Below, piece after piece: positions 34,801 to 43,943 of a DNA stretch of 64,000 bases; positions within the stretch are counted from its first letter, which is position 1, and the number at the start of each line of letters is the position of its first letter. Origin of the DNA: AP-15 sp963777435 (GTDB taxonomy: Bacteria; Pseudomonadota; Alphaproteobacteria; ATCC43930; CGMCC-115725). The notes under the pieces are model-generated. The model did no database searches and was not told the origin of the DNA. It saw nothing but the letters and a program-made list of their open reading frames with translations. The stretch is from contig CAVZQT010000003.1 in NCBI GenBank assembly GCA_963777435.1, positions 1,364,001 through 1,428,000 on the forward strand, read 5' to 3'. The position numbers and the translations under genes were made by a program.

Positions 34801-36635
34801 TCACCTGCGATTGGCTGTGCTGAGGCGTGTGAAGCCGTCGGGGCTCCAATCTTCACTGCCGACCCCGTGATGGACAAAAAACAGACCGTTGGGGTCGTAT
34901 CTTGTCTTGATTGTGCGCAAGCGTGGGTAGTTCGGACCCCAATACGAGCTCTGCCAATCTTGCTCGAAGAAGTCGCTTTCGGCCCCGTAGGCTCCTGTCG
35001 CCGGGGCGACTTTTTTCAGTTCGTGCATCGCCCTGCCGATCTCGACGGCGCGCCGGCGGGCGGCGGGGAGGTCGGGCTCGTGGCCGGGAAGCCCGGGATA
35101 AGCCGGCGGACCCTCTCCGGCGATGATCACGAGCGCGAAGGCATCGAGCACCGCCGGGTTCATTGCCGTCTCGCGGCTTGCGGCAATAGCCGCTTCGGAC
35201 CCACCGGCAAGTCCCTTTTGCATATGCAATTCGACTGACCACAGCCGGCCCGCGGCACACAGCACATCGGCCAGCGCCGCGCGTCGGTCTGCCCGGAGCA
35301 GAGCGCGCGGCAACCACACCGATTGGAAGCCATAGAGGTAATGCCCGGCCTCGGCCAGATTTCCTGACCAAAAGATATTGTCGGCCGGGGCTCCCGGCCG
35401 GTCATCTGATACCACGGCGCCTGAAAAATTGGTTCGGAGAAAGGCCGGGTTCCAGGCGTCGCGCGCCGGGACCGCAACGATCACCGGCGGTCCGCGCATC
35501 GTGAAATCCTGCGCCGCCGCTTCGACCCACGCGAAAAACGGCTGCCAGAGAGATCTGGCCTGCTGGCGGTCGAGCCCTTGGAACGCCATGCGTATGTCGA
35601 GCCGGTTGCCGGGGCGCAAGGTGGCGGTCTCGCCCCAATGCGGGTTGCAAAGCTTGTCCGCGTAAAAATCGGCGAACTGGCCGACAAGCCGGCGAAAAGC
35701 GGCGTCTGAAGCGGCGTTGACTGTGGCGTGAACCACGCCCAGAAATGTCGGAAGCGGGTGGGTCTTCAGGGTGAGCCGCGTGACGACCCCGAAACTGCCA
35801 CCGCCGCCGCCCTTCAATGCCCAGAACAGATCGGGATTAGTGCAGGCGTTGGCGATCCGCACCTTGCCATCGGCGGTGACGATTTCAGCCTCCAACAATC
35901 CTGCCGCGGCGATGCCGAAATTCTTCGAAAAGCTGCCAAACCCACCCGCCTGAACCAAACCGGCAACGCCGACCGTCAAACAGCCGCCGCCCTGCACATA
36001 GCGCCCTCCTTCGGTCGTCACCTTGTTGTAGGCATGGCCCCAGATCGCCCCCGCCCCGACCGTGACCGCCGGCTGCGGCGTCTCCCGGCCGGCGCATCCC
36101 ACGGCGACAAAGTCGTCGTGCGACGCTATAGCGTTCATCCGCCGCGTCCAGATCAATAGCGAGTTCGGCTGCGTTCGACGCGCCAAGGTAACTGTGCCCG
36201 CCGCCTTTGACGACGAGCCGCAGATTGTTGTCACGGGCAAAGGTGACCGCCGCCAGAACATCCTGCGTGGTTTCGGCCGCGACGGCATAGACGCTCGGCT
36301 GTGATTTCCAGGCGTCGACCCATCCCGTCGTCTGGGTCAAGTTGACTTGGTCCCCAATGAAGAAAGGATTTTTGAGTTCGTGGAACAAATTATTGCACGC
36401 CGTCCCTTGCGGCATATCGCGACAGATATCGAGCGGCGGCGTCACCTTGATCAGCCGGCCGCCGACATCCTGGTTTAGCCGCGCCCAGCTTGCCGCGTCC
36501 GGCCATCCGGAAGTCCGAGGGACGTACCCGCTGGAGCGGGCGGTTCGCCGAAATCGCGGCAAATCCGACTGTCCTCGGCAAAACCACCATCGCCGCAGCC
36601 GCTGTGGCGCGTTTCAGCAAACTTCTTCGGTTCAT
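34801..36635 (-). pseudogene. Broken Tat-exported FAD-linked oxidase (BBE type), two frameshifts
   Basis: Reading from ATG 36635 gives a twin-arginine signal (MNRRSLLKRATAAAAMVVLP). After QRVRPSD the frame shifts near 36512. The next frame holds GWPDAASWARLNQDVGG and the FAD_binding_4 stretch FARDNNLRLVVKGGGHSYLG, and shifts again near 36160. The last frame holds GAIWGHAYNKVTTEGGRYVQ, GGGGSFGVVTRLTLKTHP and the BBE C-terminus (YWGPNYPRLRTIKTRYDPNG, LFFVHHGV). All family parts are present in order, so the gene was once complete. Its original substrate is unknown. Its 3' end faces the broken CoxL-type gene. Confidence 0.82.
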
Positions 36636-36698
36636 AAGCGGTTTCCGGGTCTATAATCGGCTGCGGCAGTTCGTAAGCCGATCGAACGGGAGGAGATC

Positions 36699-37760
36699 AT
36701 GGGCGAAATTCTAGGGCTGGGGGTGACGCATTTTCCGGGGCTGATGCTGCCCGACGCCTACATGTCGAGCTTTCTGACCCGCACGCTCAATAGCGACCGC
36801 ATCCCGGCCGCGTTGAAAAACCCGAAAACCTGGCCGGAGCCGTTGCAACGAGAGCTTGCGGCTAATGAAAACGGCGCCGCGGCAGCCGAGCATCGGCGGC
36901 GACTGGTCGGCGGGTTTCGCGCGGCGCGCAAGGCGCTCGACGACTTCGCCCCTGATTTGGTGCTGATCTGGGGCGACGATCAATACGAGAATTTCCGAGA
37001 AGACGGGGTCCCATCGTTTTGCGTCTTCGCACTAGATAGCGTCGATTGCCGGCCCTTTGCCCGCGCCGGCCGCTCCGAACTCGGCAATGCCTGGGAGCTG
37101 CCGACTGATACGGTCGTGCCGGTCAAGGGCCACCGCACTGCGGGCAGCTGGCTCGCCGCCTCGTTGATCAAGGCCGATTACGACGTCAGCTACGCCTACA
37201 AGATGCGGCACGAGCTGGGCCTGCCGCATGCCTTTATCAACACAATCCTATTCCTCGACTACGACCAGCAAGGCTTCCCCTATCCGGTGGTGCCGTTTCA
37301 CGTCAATTGCTATGGCTCCTCGGTCATCGCCAAGCGCGGGTCAAGCGCCCATCTGACCGGCGAGGCCGATCCCAACGCGATCGATCCGCCGGGGCCCAAT
37401 CCGTCGCGCTGCTTTGATGTCGGGGCGGCGGTCGCGCGCGCTCTGGCCGAGAGCCCATGGCGAGTAGCATTGGTCGCATCGTCGAGCTGGTCGCACGCCT
37501 TCCTGACGGCAAAGCACCACTGGATCTATCCCGATGTCGACAGCGACCGCGCGCGCTTTGACGAGCTCGCCTCGGGCAACTACGCGCGTTGGCGGAATTT
37601 GACGACCGAGCAGATCGAAGATGCCGGCCAGCAGGAGTTCCTTAACTGGGTCACGCTCGCCGGGGCGATGGACGCCCTCGGCCGCAAGCCGGAGATCATC
37701 GATTACGTCGAATCGTATTTGTTCAACTCGGACAAGTGCTTCGCCCTGTTCCGCCCATAG
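36699..37760 (+). CDS. LigB-type (class III) extradiol ring-cleavage dioxygenase family protein
   Basis: A 353-residue protein of the protocatechuate 4,5-dioxygenase LigB superfamily. The early His is in GLGVTHFPGLMLPDAYM, the acidic ligand region in LVLIWGDDQYENFREDG, and later histidines in LGLPHAFINTILF, VVPFHVNCYGSS and VASSSWSHAFLTAKHHW. These could give the His2-Glu iron site. GGGAGGAG precedes ATG 36699. It lies next to boxC and a benzoate-CoA-ligase-type gene, so an aromatic ring-cleavage role is plausible. Non-catalytic members exist, and the substrate is unknown. Confidence 0.84.
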   Translation: MGEILGLGVTHFPGLMLPDAYMSSFLTRTLNSDRIPAALKNPKTWPEPLQRELAANENGAAAAEHRRRLVGGFRAARKALDDFAPDLVLIWGDDQYENFREDGVPSFCVFALDSVDCRPFARAGRSELGNAWELPTDTVVPVKGHRTAGSWLAASLIKADYDVSYAYKMRHELGLPHAFINTILFLDYDQQGFPYPVVPFHVNCYGSSVIAKRGSSAHLTGEADPNAIDPPGPNPSRCFDVGAAVARALAESPWRVALVASSSWSHAFLTAKHHWIYPDVDSDRARFDELASGNYARWRNLTTEQIEDAGQQEFLNWVTLAGAMDALGRKPEIIDYVESYLFNSDKCFALFRP

Positions 37761-37822
37761 CGGACAAGAATCGGCCGCCCGTTCCCGGCCTCAGGCTATC
37801 GCGCCGCGTCGGAACGAGCGGC

Positions 37823-39433
37823 TCAGACGCGCTTCCAATCGAAGCGCGGCTTGGCGCCGCTGCCGTAGCGCTTTAGCGCGCCGTCCTCGCCGACCGCGTT
37901 CGGCCGCGAGAACACCCAGTTCTGCCACGCCGACAAGCGAGCGAAGATTTTGGTCGCGACGGTCTCCGGCCCGGCAAAACGCAGATTTGCTTCCATAGCG
38001 GTGAGTGCATCGGGCGATAAGCTGGCGCGCTCTTCAAGCGCCAAGCGGATCTCGTCCTCCCAATCGAGTTCGTCCGGCGCGAAGGTCACCAATCCCTGAT
38101 CCAGCGCCGTGGCGGCATCACGGACGCCTTGAGTGAACTCTGCTGCATCGTTGTTGAAGCGGGCTGCGAGCCGGGTCCGGCCATTGACCATTTCAAGACC
38201 ACCGAAATTGAGCGGCCCCAAGGCCACTTGCGGGCCATCAGCCAGCATGTAGCTGCGATCGGCGGCAAGCGCCAATTCGAACAGGGTGCCGGCAAAGCAG
38301 GAGCCATTGTCGATGACCGCGAACAGGCTACGCGACGAGACATCGAGCCGCTGCAGGGTGCGGCGCAAAAAGCCGATGGTTTCGCGGACGAACCAATGGT
38401 CGCGATGGGCCGCCAGAGCTGCGTCGCAACCGAGGACGGCCGCGATATCGCCGCGGGTTTTCAGCACGCAGGTCCCGATCTCGCTCTCGTTGGCGCGCAG
38501 CATCAAGATCGCATCGTCCAACTCTCGGGCCACGGCCAATGGCCACCAAGCCGGGCCGGCGGCGACAATGGCCCCCAGATCTCGAGGAGAATTGGCAGCG
38601 TTGGGCCCGGTTATCGTGACGGTTGCGACGCGGTCATCGCGCGCGATCTCGACCGCTACCCAGCGATACCGCCAACCGGTCTCGCTGATGGCACGCTCGA
38701 GGCATGGCAATGCCACACCCGCTTCACCGCTTGGCCGATCGCTCCCGCCGCCAAGGGCGGCACTCCGTTCCACGACGAGCTGCGCAAAGCGAGCCGGTGG
38801 CGCGATGTGATCGACCAGCCGCCACGCCTTGGCGCGATCGGCCCGCACGCCCTCCGCCGTCGTACACAACACATCGGCCAGGTCGCGCCGCACCTTGCGC
38901 TTGTCGACGAGCCGGGTGAGCCCGCCGGTGCCGGGCAACACGCCGAGCAATGCTACCTCCGGCAGGCTAACCGTGCTGGAGCGATCATCGACCATGACGA
39001 TTTCATCGCAGGCGAGCGCCAGTTCGTAACCGCCGCCGGCGCAGGCGCCGTTTACCGCAGCGAGAAATCTGAGTCCGGAATTGGCGCTCGAATCCTCCAT
39101 GCCATTGCGGGTTTCATTAGTGAATTTACAAAAATTCACCTTTTGCATGTGGTTCGCTTGTCCCAGCATGTAAATATTGGCGCCGGAGCAGAAAACCCTG
39201 TCCTTGGCGCTTGCGAAGACCACGACCCGCACTTCGGGGTGCTCAAAGCGGACACGGTTCAGCGCATCCGCCAACTCGATATCGACGCCAAGATCGTAGG
39301 AATTGAGTTTCAGCCGATAGCCCGGATCGAGCCCACCCTCCTCGTCAACATCAAGAGAGAGGGTGGCGATCGGCCCATCGAAAGACAGCCGCCAATGGCG
39401 GTACTGTGTAGGATCGGTATCAAAGGTGATCAT
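37823..39433 (-). CDS. boxC: 2,3-epoxybenzoyl-CoA dihydrolase (BoxC)
   Basis: 536 residues, close to the usual BoxC length. It contains two crotonase-like halves. The first has SAKDRVFCSGANIYMLGQ and NGACAGGGYELALACDEIVM, then SLPEVALLGVLPGTGGLTRL. The second holds SLFAVIDNGSCFAGTLFELA. The pattern FTNETRNGMEDSSANSGLRF is highly characteristic of BoxC. In the aerobic hybrid benzoyl-CoA route it opens the epoxidised ring without oxygen. BoxA and BoxB (the epoxidase) are not in the window. It diverges from the unknown module at 39.5 kb; a benzoate-CoA-ligase-type gene lies 2.7 kb on. Confidence 0.92.
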   Translation of the reverse strand: MITFDTDPTQYRHWRLSFDGPIATLSLDVDEEGGLDPGYRLKLNSYDLGVDIELADALNRVRFEHPEVRVVVFASAKDRVFCSGANIYMLGQANHMQKVNFCKFTNETRNGMEDSSANSGLRFLAAVNGACAGGGYELALACDEIVMVDDRSSTVSLPEVALLGVLPGTGGLTRLVDKRKVRRDLADVLCTTAEGVRADRAKAWRLVDHIAPPARFAQLVVERSAALGGGSDRPSGEAGVALPCLERAISETGWRYRWVAVEIARDDRVATVTITGPNAANSPRDLGAIVAAGPAWWPLAVARELDDAILMLRANESEIGTCVLKTRGDIAAVLGCDAALAAHRDHWFVRETIGFLRRTLQRLDVSSRSLFAVIDNGSCFAGTLFELALAADRSYMLADGPQVALGPLNFGGLEMVNGRTRLAARFNNDAAEFTQGVRDAATALDQGLVTFAPDELDWEDEIRLALEERASLSPDALTAMEANLRFAGPETVATKIFARLSAWQNWVFSRPNAVGEDGALKRYGSGAKPRFDWKRV

Positions 39434-39515
39434 TGTGGGCAGGAGCTATGGAATCTTCAACCAAAACGTGTACCATATATTAATGTATATTCACCAACTC
39501 GCCGGAGCCAGGAAA
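39434..39515. promoter_or_regulatory. Divergent AT-rich promoter region with short palindrome
   Basis: The 82 bp between boxC and the unknown membrane-protein gene include ATATATTAATGTATAT, an imperfect palindrome that could hold a -10 box or an operator. Both flanking genes must start transcription in or near this stretch. Confidence 0.4.
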
Positions 39516-40205
39516 ATGACTGTTGAAGCCGCTGTCAGGATGATCGGCTGGTTCGCCGACCATTGGTTCCAGCTTATCATGGTGTTAGGGGTTTTTATAA
39601 TCATTGTTCGACTTCGTTTCATCTGCGAGACTATTTACATTGTCCAAGGGGCTGCAACGGAAAACGCTATCGTTAGCAGCCGGCTCGCCTCAGAGGCCAC
39701 CCGCGTGTCTGACAATCTCAACAAAATACAGGATCGAATCAATAGCGCATCATTCGCGGTGGCAGAAAATATTGAAGCGATTGCCCGCGAAGTTCGGATT
39801 ATTTCGGAGGTGGTAGAGCATGGCCGGGAATGGCGGAACCGCAGAATTTTGCAGGATATCGAAAGGTGGAGGCCAGCGCGGGAACGCCGTTTTGCCGAGA
39901 TGCGAGAAAAAGCAGAAAATGGAGATGTGCAAGCACAAGGAGATTATGCACGGTATTGCGCGGCGTTAAAAGAGTACGCAGAGGCATACGTCTGGTACAC
40001 TATTGCCATAACACAGGCACCTCATTGGCAACATGGAGTACGGCAAAGACAGGAGATCGCACGCAACATGACCTCAGAGCAACTGGGAGAAGCGGAGGGC
40101 AAGGCACGTGGGTGGCTGGACAGTTATCAGGCTGCGTCAAACCAAAACGAGCTTGGCGGTTGGGACCCTCTTACGTACACCAACCAAGTTCGGCTGCTGC
40201 GATGA
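39516..40205 (+). CDS. Membrane-anchored Sel1-like protein of unknown function
   Basis: A 229-residue protein. Residues 18-43 form one transmembrane helix (WFQLIMVLGVFIIIVRLRF). A helical, probably coiled-coil stretch of about 90 residues follows (SSRLASEATRVSDNLNKIQD onward). The C-terminal third is Sel1/TPR-like: RRFAEMREKAENGDVQAQGD, EYAEAYVWYTIAI, and the capping MTSEQLGEAEGKARGWLDSY. GGAG precedes ATG 39516 at good spacing. The DNA is visibly AT-richer than neighbours, suggesting transfer. Its stop overlaps the next gene's start (ATGA), so the two were one operon. The next gene is cut by IS630. Confidence 0.78.
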   Translation: MTVEAAVRMIGWFADHWFQLIMVLGVFIIIVRLRFICETIYIVQGAATENAIVSSRLASEATRVSDNLNKIQDRINSASFAVAENIEAIAREVRIISEVVEHGREWRNRRILQDIERWRPARERRFAEMREKAENGDVQAQGDYARYCAALKEYAEAYVWYTIAITQAPHWQHGVRQRQEIARNMTSEQLGEAEGKARGWLDSYQAASNQNELGGWDPLTYTNQVRLLR

Positions 40206-40247
40206 GTGATTACGATAGGTCGTGGTTCGAACGGTGGAGAACCCCTA

Positions 40248-41430
40248 GTGTCCTGAGTCAGAAATTCGTGTAATAAATTGATAAGGAAGCCGTAACGGCG
40301 GGGATGGGGGATGCGGACGGGTCGGCCGGTAGCGAAGATCGAATTGTCGGCTGAGCTCGCCGGCATTCTTGAAGGCTATACGCAGCGCCGCAAGACGGCG
40401 CAGGCATTGGCGCTGCGGGCGCGCATCGTCCTCGGCTGCGCGGCAGGTCTGAGCAACAAGGCGGTGGCGGCCCGCGAGCGGGTGACGGCGCAGACCGTCG
40501 GCAAGTGGCGCCAGCGTTTTGTCGAGCATGGCCTCGACGGGTTGCTCGACGAGCCCCGACCCGGTGTCCCGCGCACGATCGACGACGCCAAAGTCGAGAG
40601 CGTGATCGTCCGGACGCTGGAGAGCCAGCCGTCCGGCGCGACGCATTGGAGCACGCGCAGCATGGCGCGGCACAGCGGCATCTCGACCGCGAGCGTCGGA
40701 CGCATCTGGCGGGCCTTTGGGTTGCAGCCGCACCGTCTTGAAACCTTCAAGCTGTCCAGCGATCCGCTGTTTGTCGACAAGGTGCGTGACATCGTCGGGC
40801 TCTACCTCAATCCGCCCGACCATGCGCTGGTCCTGTGCGTCGATGAAAAGTCGCAAATCCAAGCTCTCGATCGCACCCAGCCGCTGTTGCCGATGCGGCC
40901 GGGGCAGATCGAGCGGCGCACCCATGACTACCAGCGCCACGGCACGACCTCGTTGTTCGCCGCCCTCGACATCCTCACCGGCCGGGTCATTGGCCGTTGC
41001 TACCAACGGCACCGCGCGGTCGAATTCCGCCGGTTCCTGGCGACCGTCGAACAAGCCGTGCCAACCGATCTCGACATCCACCTGGTGCTCGACAATTATG
41101 CCACCCACAAGGCCCCGCCGGTCAAAGCCTGGCTCGCCCGCCACCCGCGCTATCACCTGCACTTCACACCGACCAGCACGTCCTGGCTCAACCAGGTCGA
41201 GCGCTGGTTTGCGCTGCTCGCCGACAAGCAGATCAAGCGCGGTGTCCATCGCAGCGTGCACCAACTGAAGGACGCCATCACCGCCTTCATCCAGGCCCAC
41301 AACGACGACCCAAAGCCCTTCATCTGGACCAAGTCCGCCGATGCCATCCTCCAAACCATCGCCCGATACTGCTCCGACACTCTCGCCGTCCATGCCACAA
41401 CTTATTCAACGAATTTCTGATTCAGGACAC
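40248..41430 (+). mobile_element. IS630-family insertion sequence, complete
   Basis: An element of 1183 bp flanked by TA dinucleotides (40246-40247 and 41431-41432), the target duplication expected of the IS630/Tc1 superfamily. The left terminal inverted repeat starts GTGTCCTGAGTCAGAAATTC and the right, read inward, GTGTCCTGAATCAGAAATTC: 19 of 20 match. It holds one intact transposase gene in the plus direction and looks capable of movement. Confidence 0.93.
40311..41420 (+). CDS. IS630-family transposase
   Basis: A 369-residue DDE transposase. The N-terminal helix-turn-helix region reads LGCAAGLSNKAVAARERVTA and GKWRQRFVEHGLDGLLDEPR. The DDE domain supplies Asp in LVLCVDEKSQIQALDR, Asp in DIHLVLDNYATHKAP and Glu in TSWLNQVERWFALLADKQI. 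All three catalytic residues are present and the frame is open. The C-terminal codons run into the right terminal inverted repeat, as often in this family. Confidence 0.95.
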   Translation: MRTGRPVAKIELSAELAGILEGYTQRRKTAQALALRARIVLGCAAGLSNKAVAARERVTAQTVGKWRQRFVEHGLDGLLDEPRPGVPRTIDDAKVESVIVRTLESQPSGATHWSTRSMARHSGISTASVGRIWRAFGLQPHRLETFKLSSDPLFVDKVRDIVGLYLNPPDHALVLCVDEKSQIQALDRTQPLLPMRPGQIERRTHDYQRHGTTSLFAALDILTGRVIGRCYQRHRAVEFRRFLATVEQAVPTDLDIHLVLDNYATHKAPPVKAWLARHPRYHLHFTPTSTSWLNQVERWFALLADKQIKRGVHRSVHQLKDAITAFIQAHNDDPKPFIWTKSADAILQTIARYCSDTLAVHATTYSTNF

Positions 41431-42115
41431 TAGAGAATTCTTCCGAGCGGCTCATCGCCAAATCCTTTCGATTCCGATAGGTAACGCAATCGCTAATTAC
41501 CTTAGGGAGGCATATATCGCGGGCCTCTTTGCATGCATCTATGAGAGCTGTGAGAGATGTGAGGTCAGTCTGATGCCCCAAAATGATCGATTTCCAGACG
41601 CGCGGCTCAAAAAAGGCAAAGAATTCATGAATCTCGAAATTGCTATCGCGGATCGCGAGGGCAGGCGAATGTTTGACGAACTCGATGAGTGGGAGCAAAT
41701 GCGTCTGCGGGGCCTGATTCCAATGATGCGAACAGATGAACATGAGGCAGAATTACGAAAAATCCAGGCGAGGGCAGCTATACAGAGGATTTGCGAACAG
41801 AAGGTAATAAAATATAATGGTTCCTGCACTCTTGTCAGGAAAATTCCAGCATCGTTGTTGATTTACCTCAACGTCGGACAGGTTTTATCGCAACCAGGGC
41901 CTCTACTCCCTACAAATGAAGTTGCTGAACTGACGGGACCGCACCACATTAAATTTCAATCGATTTGGATCTTATCGGGGATCCAGGCCCTGCGGGCCTC
42001 GCCGGACGAAATGTTGCTGACTGCTGTTGATGATCTGTTCGAGTAATCCATTGCAGACCATATCAATGGCCCCAACCCGGTTTAGAGCGCTCACGGGAGA
42101 CACGGGGGGTGACCC

Positions 42116-43669
42116 ATGATCGACCACCCGACATATAACGCGGCAACCGATCTGATCGGGCGCAATCTCGCGGCCGGCCGGAGTGCGAAGACCGCCTTTA
42201 TCGACGATCACGGGCATTACAGCTACGCCGATCTCGCCGATCGGGTCCATCGCTTCGCCAATGCGATGCGCGCGCGCGGTGTCGATCGCGAGCAGCGGAT
42301 CCTCCTCTGCCTGCAAGACGGCATCGACTTTCCGACCGCTTTTCTGGGCGCGATCGAAGGGGGCGTTGTCCCGGTCGCGGTCAACACCCAGCTTGGCGCC
42401 GACGAATTCGCTTTTATGGTGGCCGACAGCCGGGCCCGGGCGATTATTGTGTCAGCGCCGATCTTACCGGTGATGCGGCAAGCGCTCGGGTTGCTGAGCG
42501 GCCCAAAGCCGTCGATCATCGTATCCGATCCTTCGAACAACGGCAGTGGTTTGGCGAGCATGCTGGCCGAAGCCAACGCCGTTGCAGCCCCCGCCGCGAG
42601 CCATCCCGACGAAGCGTGCTTTTGGCTTTATTCCTCGGGATCGACCGGCCGCCCAAAAGGGACAATCCACGTCCACAATAGCCTGATTAAGACGGCGGAA
42701 TACTACGCCATCCCGGTTCTCGGCATCAGCGAAACCGATACTGTCTTTTCCGCCGCAAAACTGTTTTTTGCCTACGGCCTCGGTAATGCGCTGACCTTCC
42801 CGCTGACGGTCGGCGCCACCAGCGTATTGGCTGCCGAACGGCCGAGCCCCGGGTTGGTCGCGCGTATTTTGCGCGAACAGCGTCCCACTATCTTTTACGG
42901 CGTGCCGACGCTCTACAATGCAATGCTCACCAGTCCCGACCTGCCCCACCCCGAAGAGATTGCGCTGCAGCGCTGCGTGTCCGCCGGCGAGCCATTGCCG
43001 GCCGAGATTGGCCGGCGCTGGGTGGCGCGGATCGGCGTCGACATCCTCGACGGCATCGGTTCGACTGAGATGCTGCACATTTTCCTGAGCAATCGGCCAG
43101 ACGATGTCCGCTATGGCACCACCGGCAAACCGATCCCCGGTTATAAACTCAGGATCGTCGATGAGGACGGGAAGCCCGTTGGGCGCGGCGAAATCGGCGA
43201 TCTCTTGGTTAACGGCCACACCGCCGCGGCGGGCTATTGGAATAATCGGGAGCGCAGCCGCGGAACGTTTCTCGGCCCTTGGACTCGTACCGGCGACAAA
43301 TATTTCGAGGACGAAGACGGCTATTACGTTTATTGCGGGCGGAGCGACGATATGCTGAAAGTCAGCGGCATGTTTGTTTCGCCAGCCGAGGTCGAAGCTG
43401 CATTGATCGAACATAGCGATGTACTCGAAGCGGCGGTGGTCGGCGCTACTGATAGCGATGGGCTTATCAAGGCCAAGGCCTTCATCGTCGCAAAGCCCGG
43501 CATCACAGCCGATGACGCGCTCGCGCGGACGCTCGAGGATCACGCCAGAGCCCGGCTGCCGGCGTTCAAATGCCCGCGCTGGATCAGCTTTATCGATGAA
43601 TTGCCAAAGACTGCGACCGGCAAGATCCAGCGTTTCAGGCTGCGCGGAAACAATATGGTCCGTGGATGA
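42116..43669 (+). CDS. Benzoate-CoA ligase-family acyl-CoA synthetase
   Basis: 517 residues of the ANL adenylate-forming superfamily, closest in pattern to benzoate- and 4-hydroxybenzoate-CoA ligases. The phosphate loop is LYSSGSTGRPKGTIHVHNS. The substrate-pocket region reads FFAYGLGNALTFPLTVGAT, a hallmark of benzoate-type ligases. Further motifs are GIGSTEMLHIFLSNRPDDVR, GDKYFEDEDGYYVYCGR and the catalytic Lys in LPKTATGKIQRF. It would activate benzoate or a relative to the CoA thioester, feeding the BoxAB/BoxC route. Substrate specificity is inferred from the motifs and from boxC 2.7 kb away. Confidence 0.9.
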   Translation: MIDHPTYNAATDLIGRNLAAGRSAKTAFIDDHGHYSYADLADRVHRFANAMRARGVDREQRILLCLQDGIDFPTAFLGAIEGGVVPVAVNTQLGADEFAFMVADSRARAIIVSAPILPVMRQALGLLSGPKPSIIVSDPSNNGSGLASMLAEANAVAAPAASHPDEACFWLYSSGSTGRPKGTIHVHNSLIKTAEYYAIPVLGISETDTVFSAAKLFFAYGLGNALTFPLTVGATSVLAAERPSPGLVARILREQRPTIFYGVPTLYNAMLTSPDLPHPEEIALQRCVSAGEPLPAEIGRRWVARIGVDILDGIGSTEMLHIFLSNRPDDVRYGTTGKPIPGYKLRIVDEDGKPVGRGEIGDLLVNGHTAAAGYWNNRERSRGTFLGPWTRTGDKYFEDEDGYYVYCGRSDDMLKVSGMFVSPAEVEAALIEHSDVLEAAVVGATDSDGLIKAKAFIVAKPGITADDALARTLEDHARARLPAFKCPRWISFIDELPKTATGKIQRFRLRGNNMVRG

Positions 43670-43943
43670 TCCGGTTGCAGCGATCCAGATCGCTTCAGCT
43701 TCGGCCTCTAAACAGTCGGCACTTGAGTAGGTGCGGGAAATTGATTGGCTGATCAGGAAGCGATCAGTCCCGATTAGGGGATCACTGCGGCATGCAGAGC
43801 ATGGGAGTATCTGTTCCTTCGCTGCCAGCCATAGTTTATGGCCGTTGTCCAATTCGTCCTATAATCCGGGCCAGTTTGATTGCGGTGGGCAAGCTTTTGC
43901 GCGCGGCGCCCGTCACGTTCCGTCTCAATGAGGCGACCGTCCT

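Larger units (their letters stand above)
40202..42046 (+). pseudogene. Unknown 219-residue protein gene interrupted by IS630
   Basis: The gene starts at ATG 40202, overlapping the previous stop, and reads MSDYDRSWFERWRTP before IS630 at 40248. If the element and one copy of the TA duplication are removed (joining 40247 to 41433), the frame continues exactly as REFFRAAHRQILSIPIGNAI, then ANYLREAYIAGLFACIYESC. It runs open to the stop at 42046, giving 219 residues. The C-terminal part includes LRGLIPMMRTDEHEAELRKI and SPDEMLLTAVDDLFE. It is probably soluble and charged, with no known domain. The perfect frame after excision shows the insertion is recent and the gene was functional before it. 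Confidence 0.8.

Noticed and set aside
38129..39526. A 465-residue plus-strand open frame.
   Set aside because: Antisense of boxC, which carries convincing family motifs throughout.
40245..41393. A 382-residue minus-strand open frame inside IS630.
   Set aside because: Antisense of the intact DDE transposase; its composition is that of a shadow frame.
42464..43852. A 462-residue minus-strand open frame.
   Set aside because: Antisense of the benzoate-CoA-ligase-type gene; no domain and no ribosome binding site seen.
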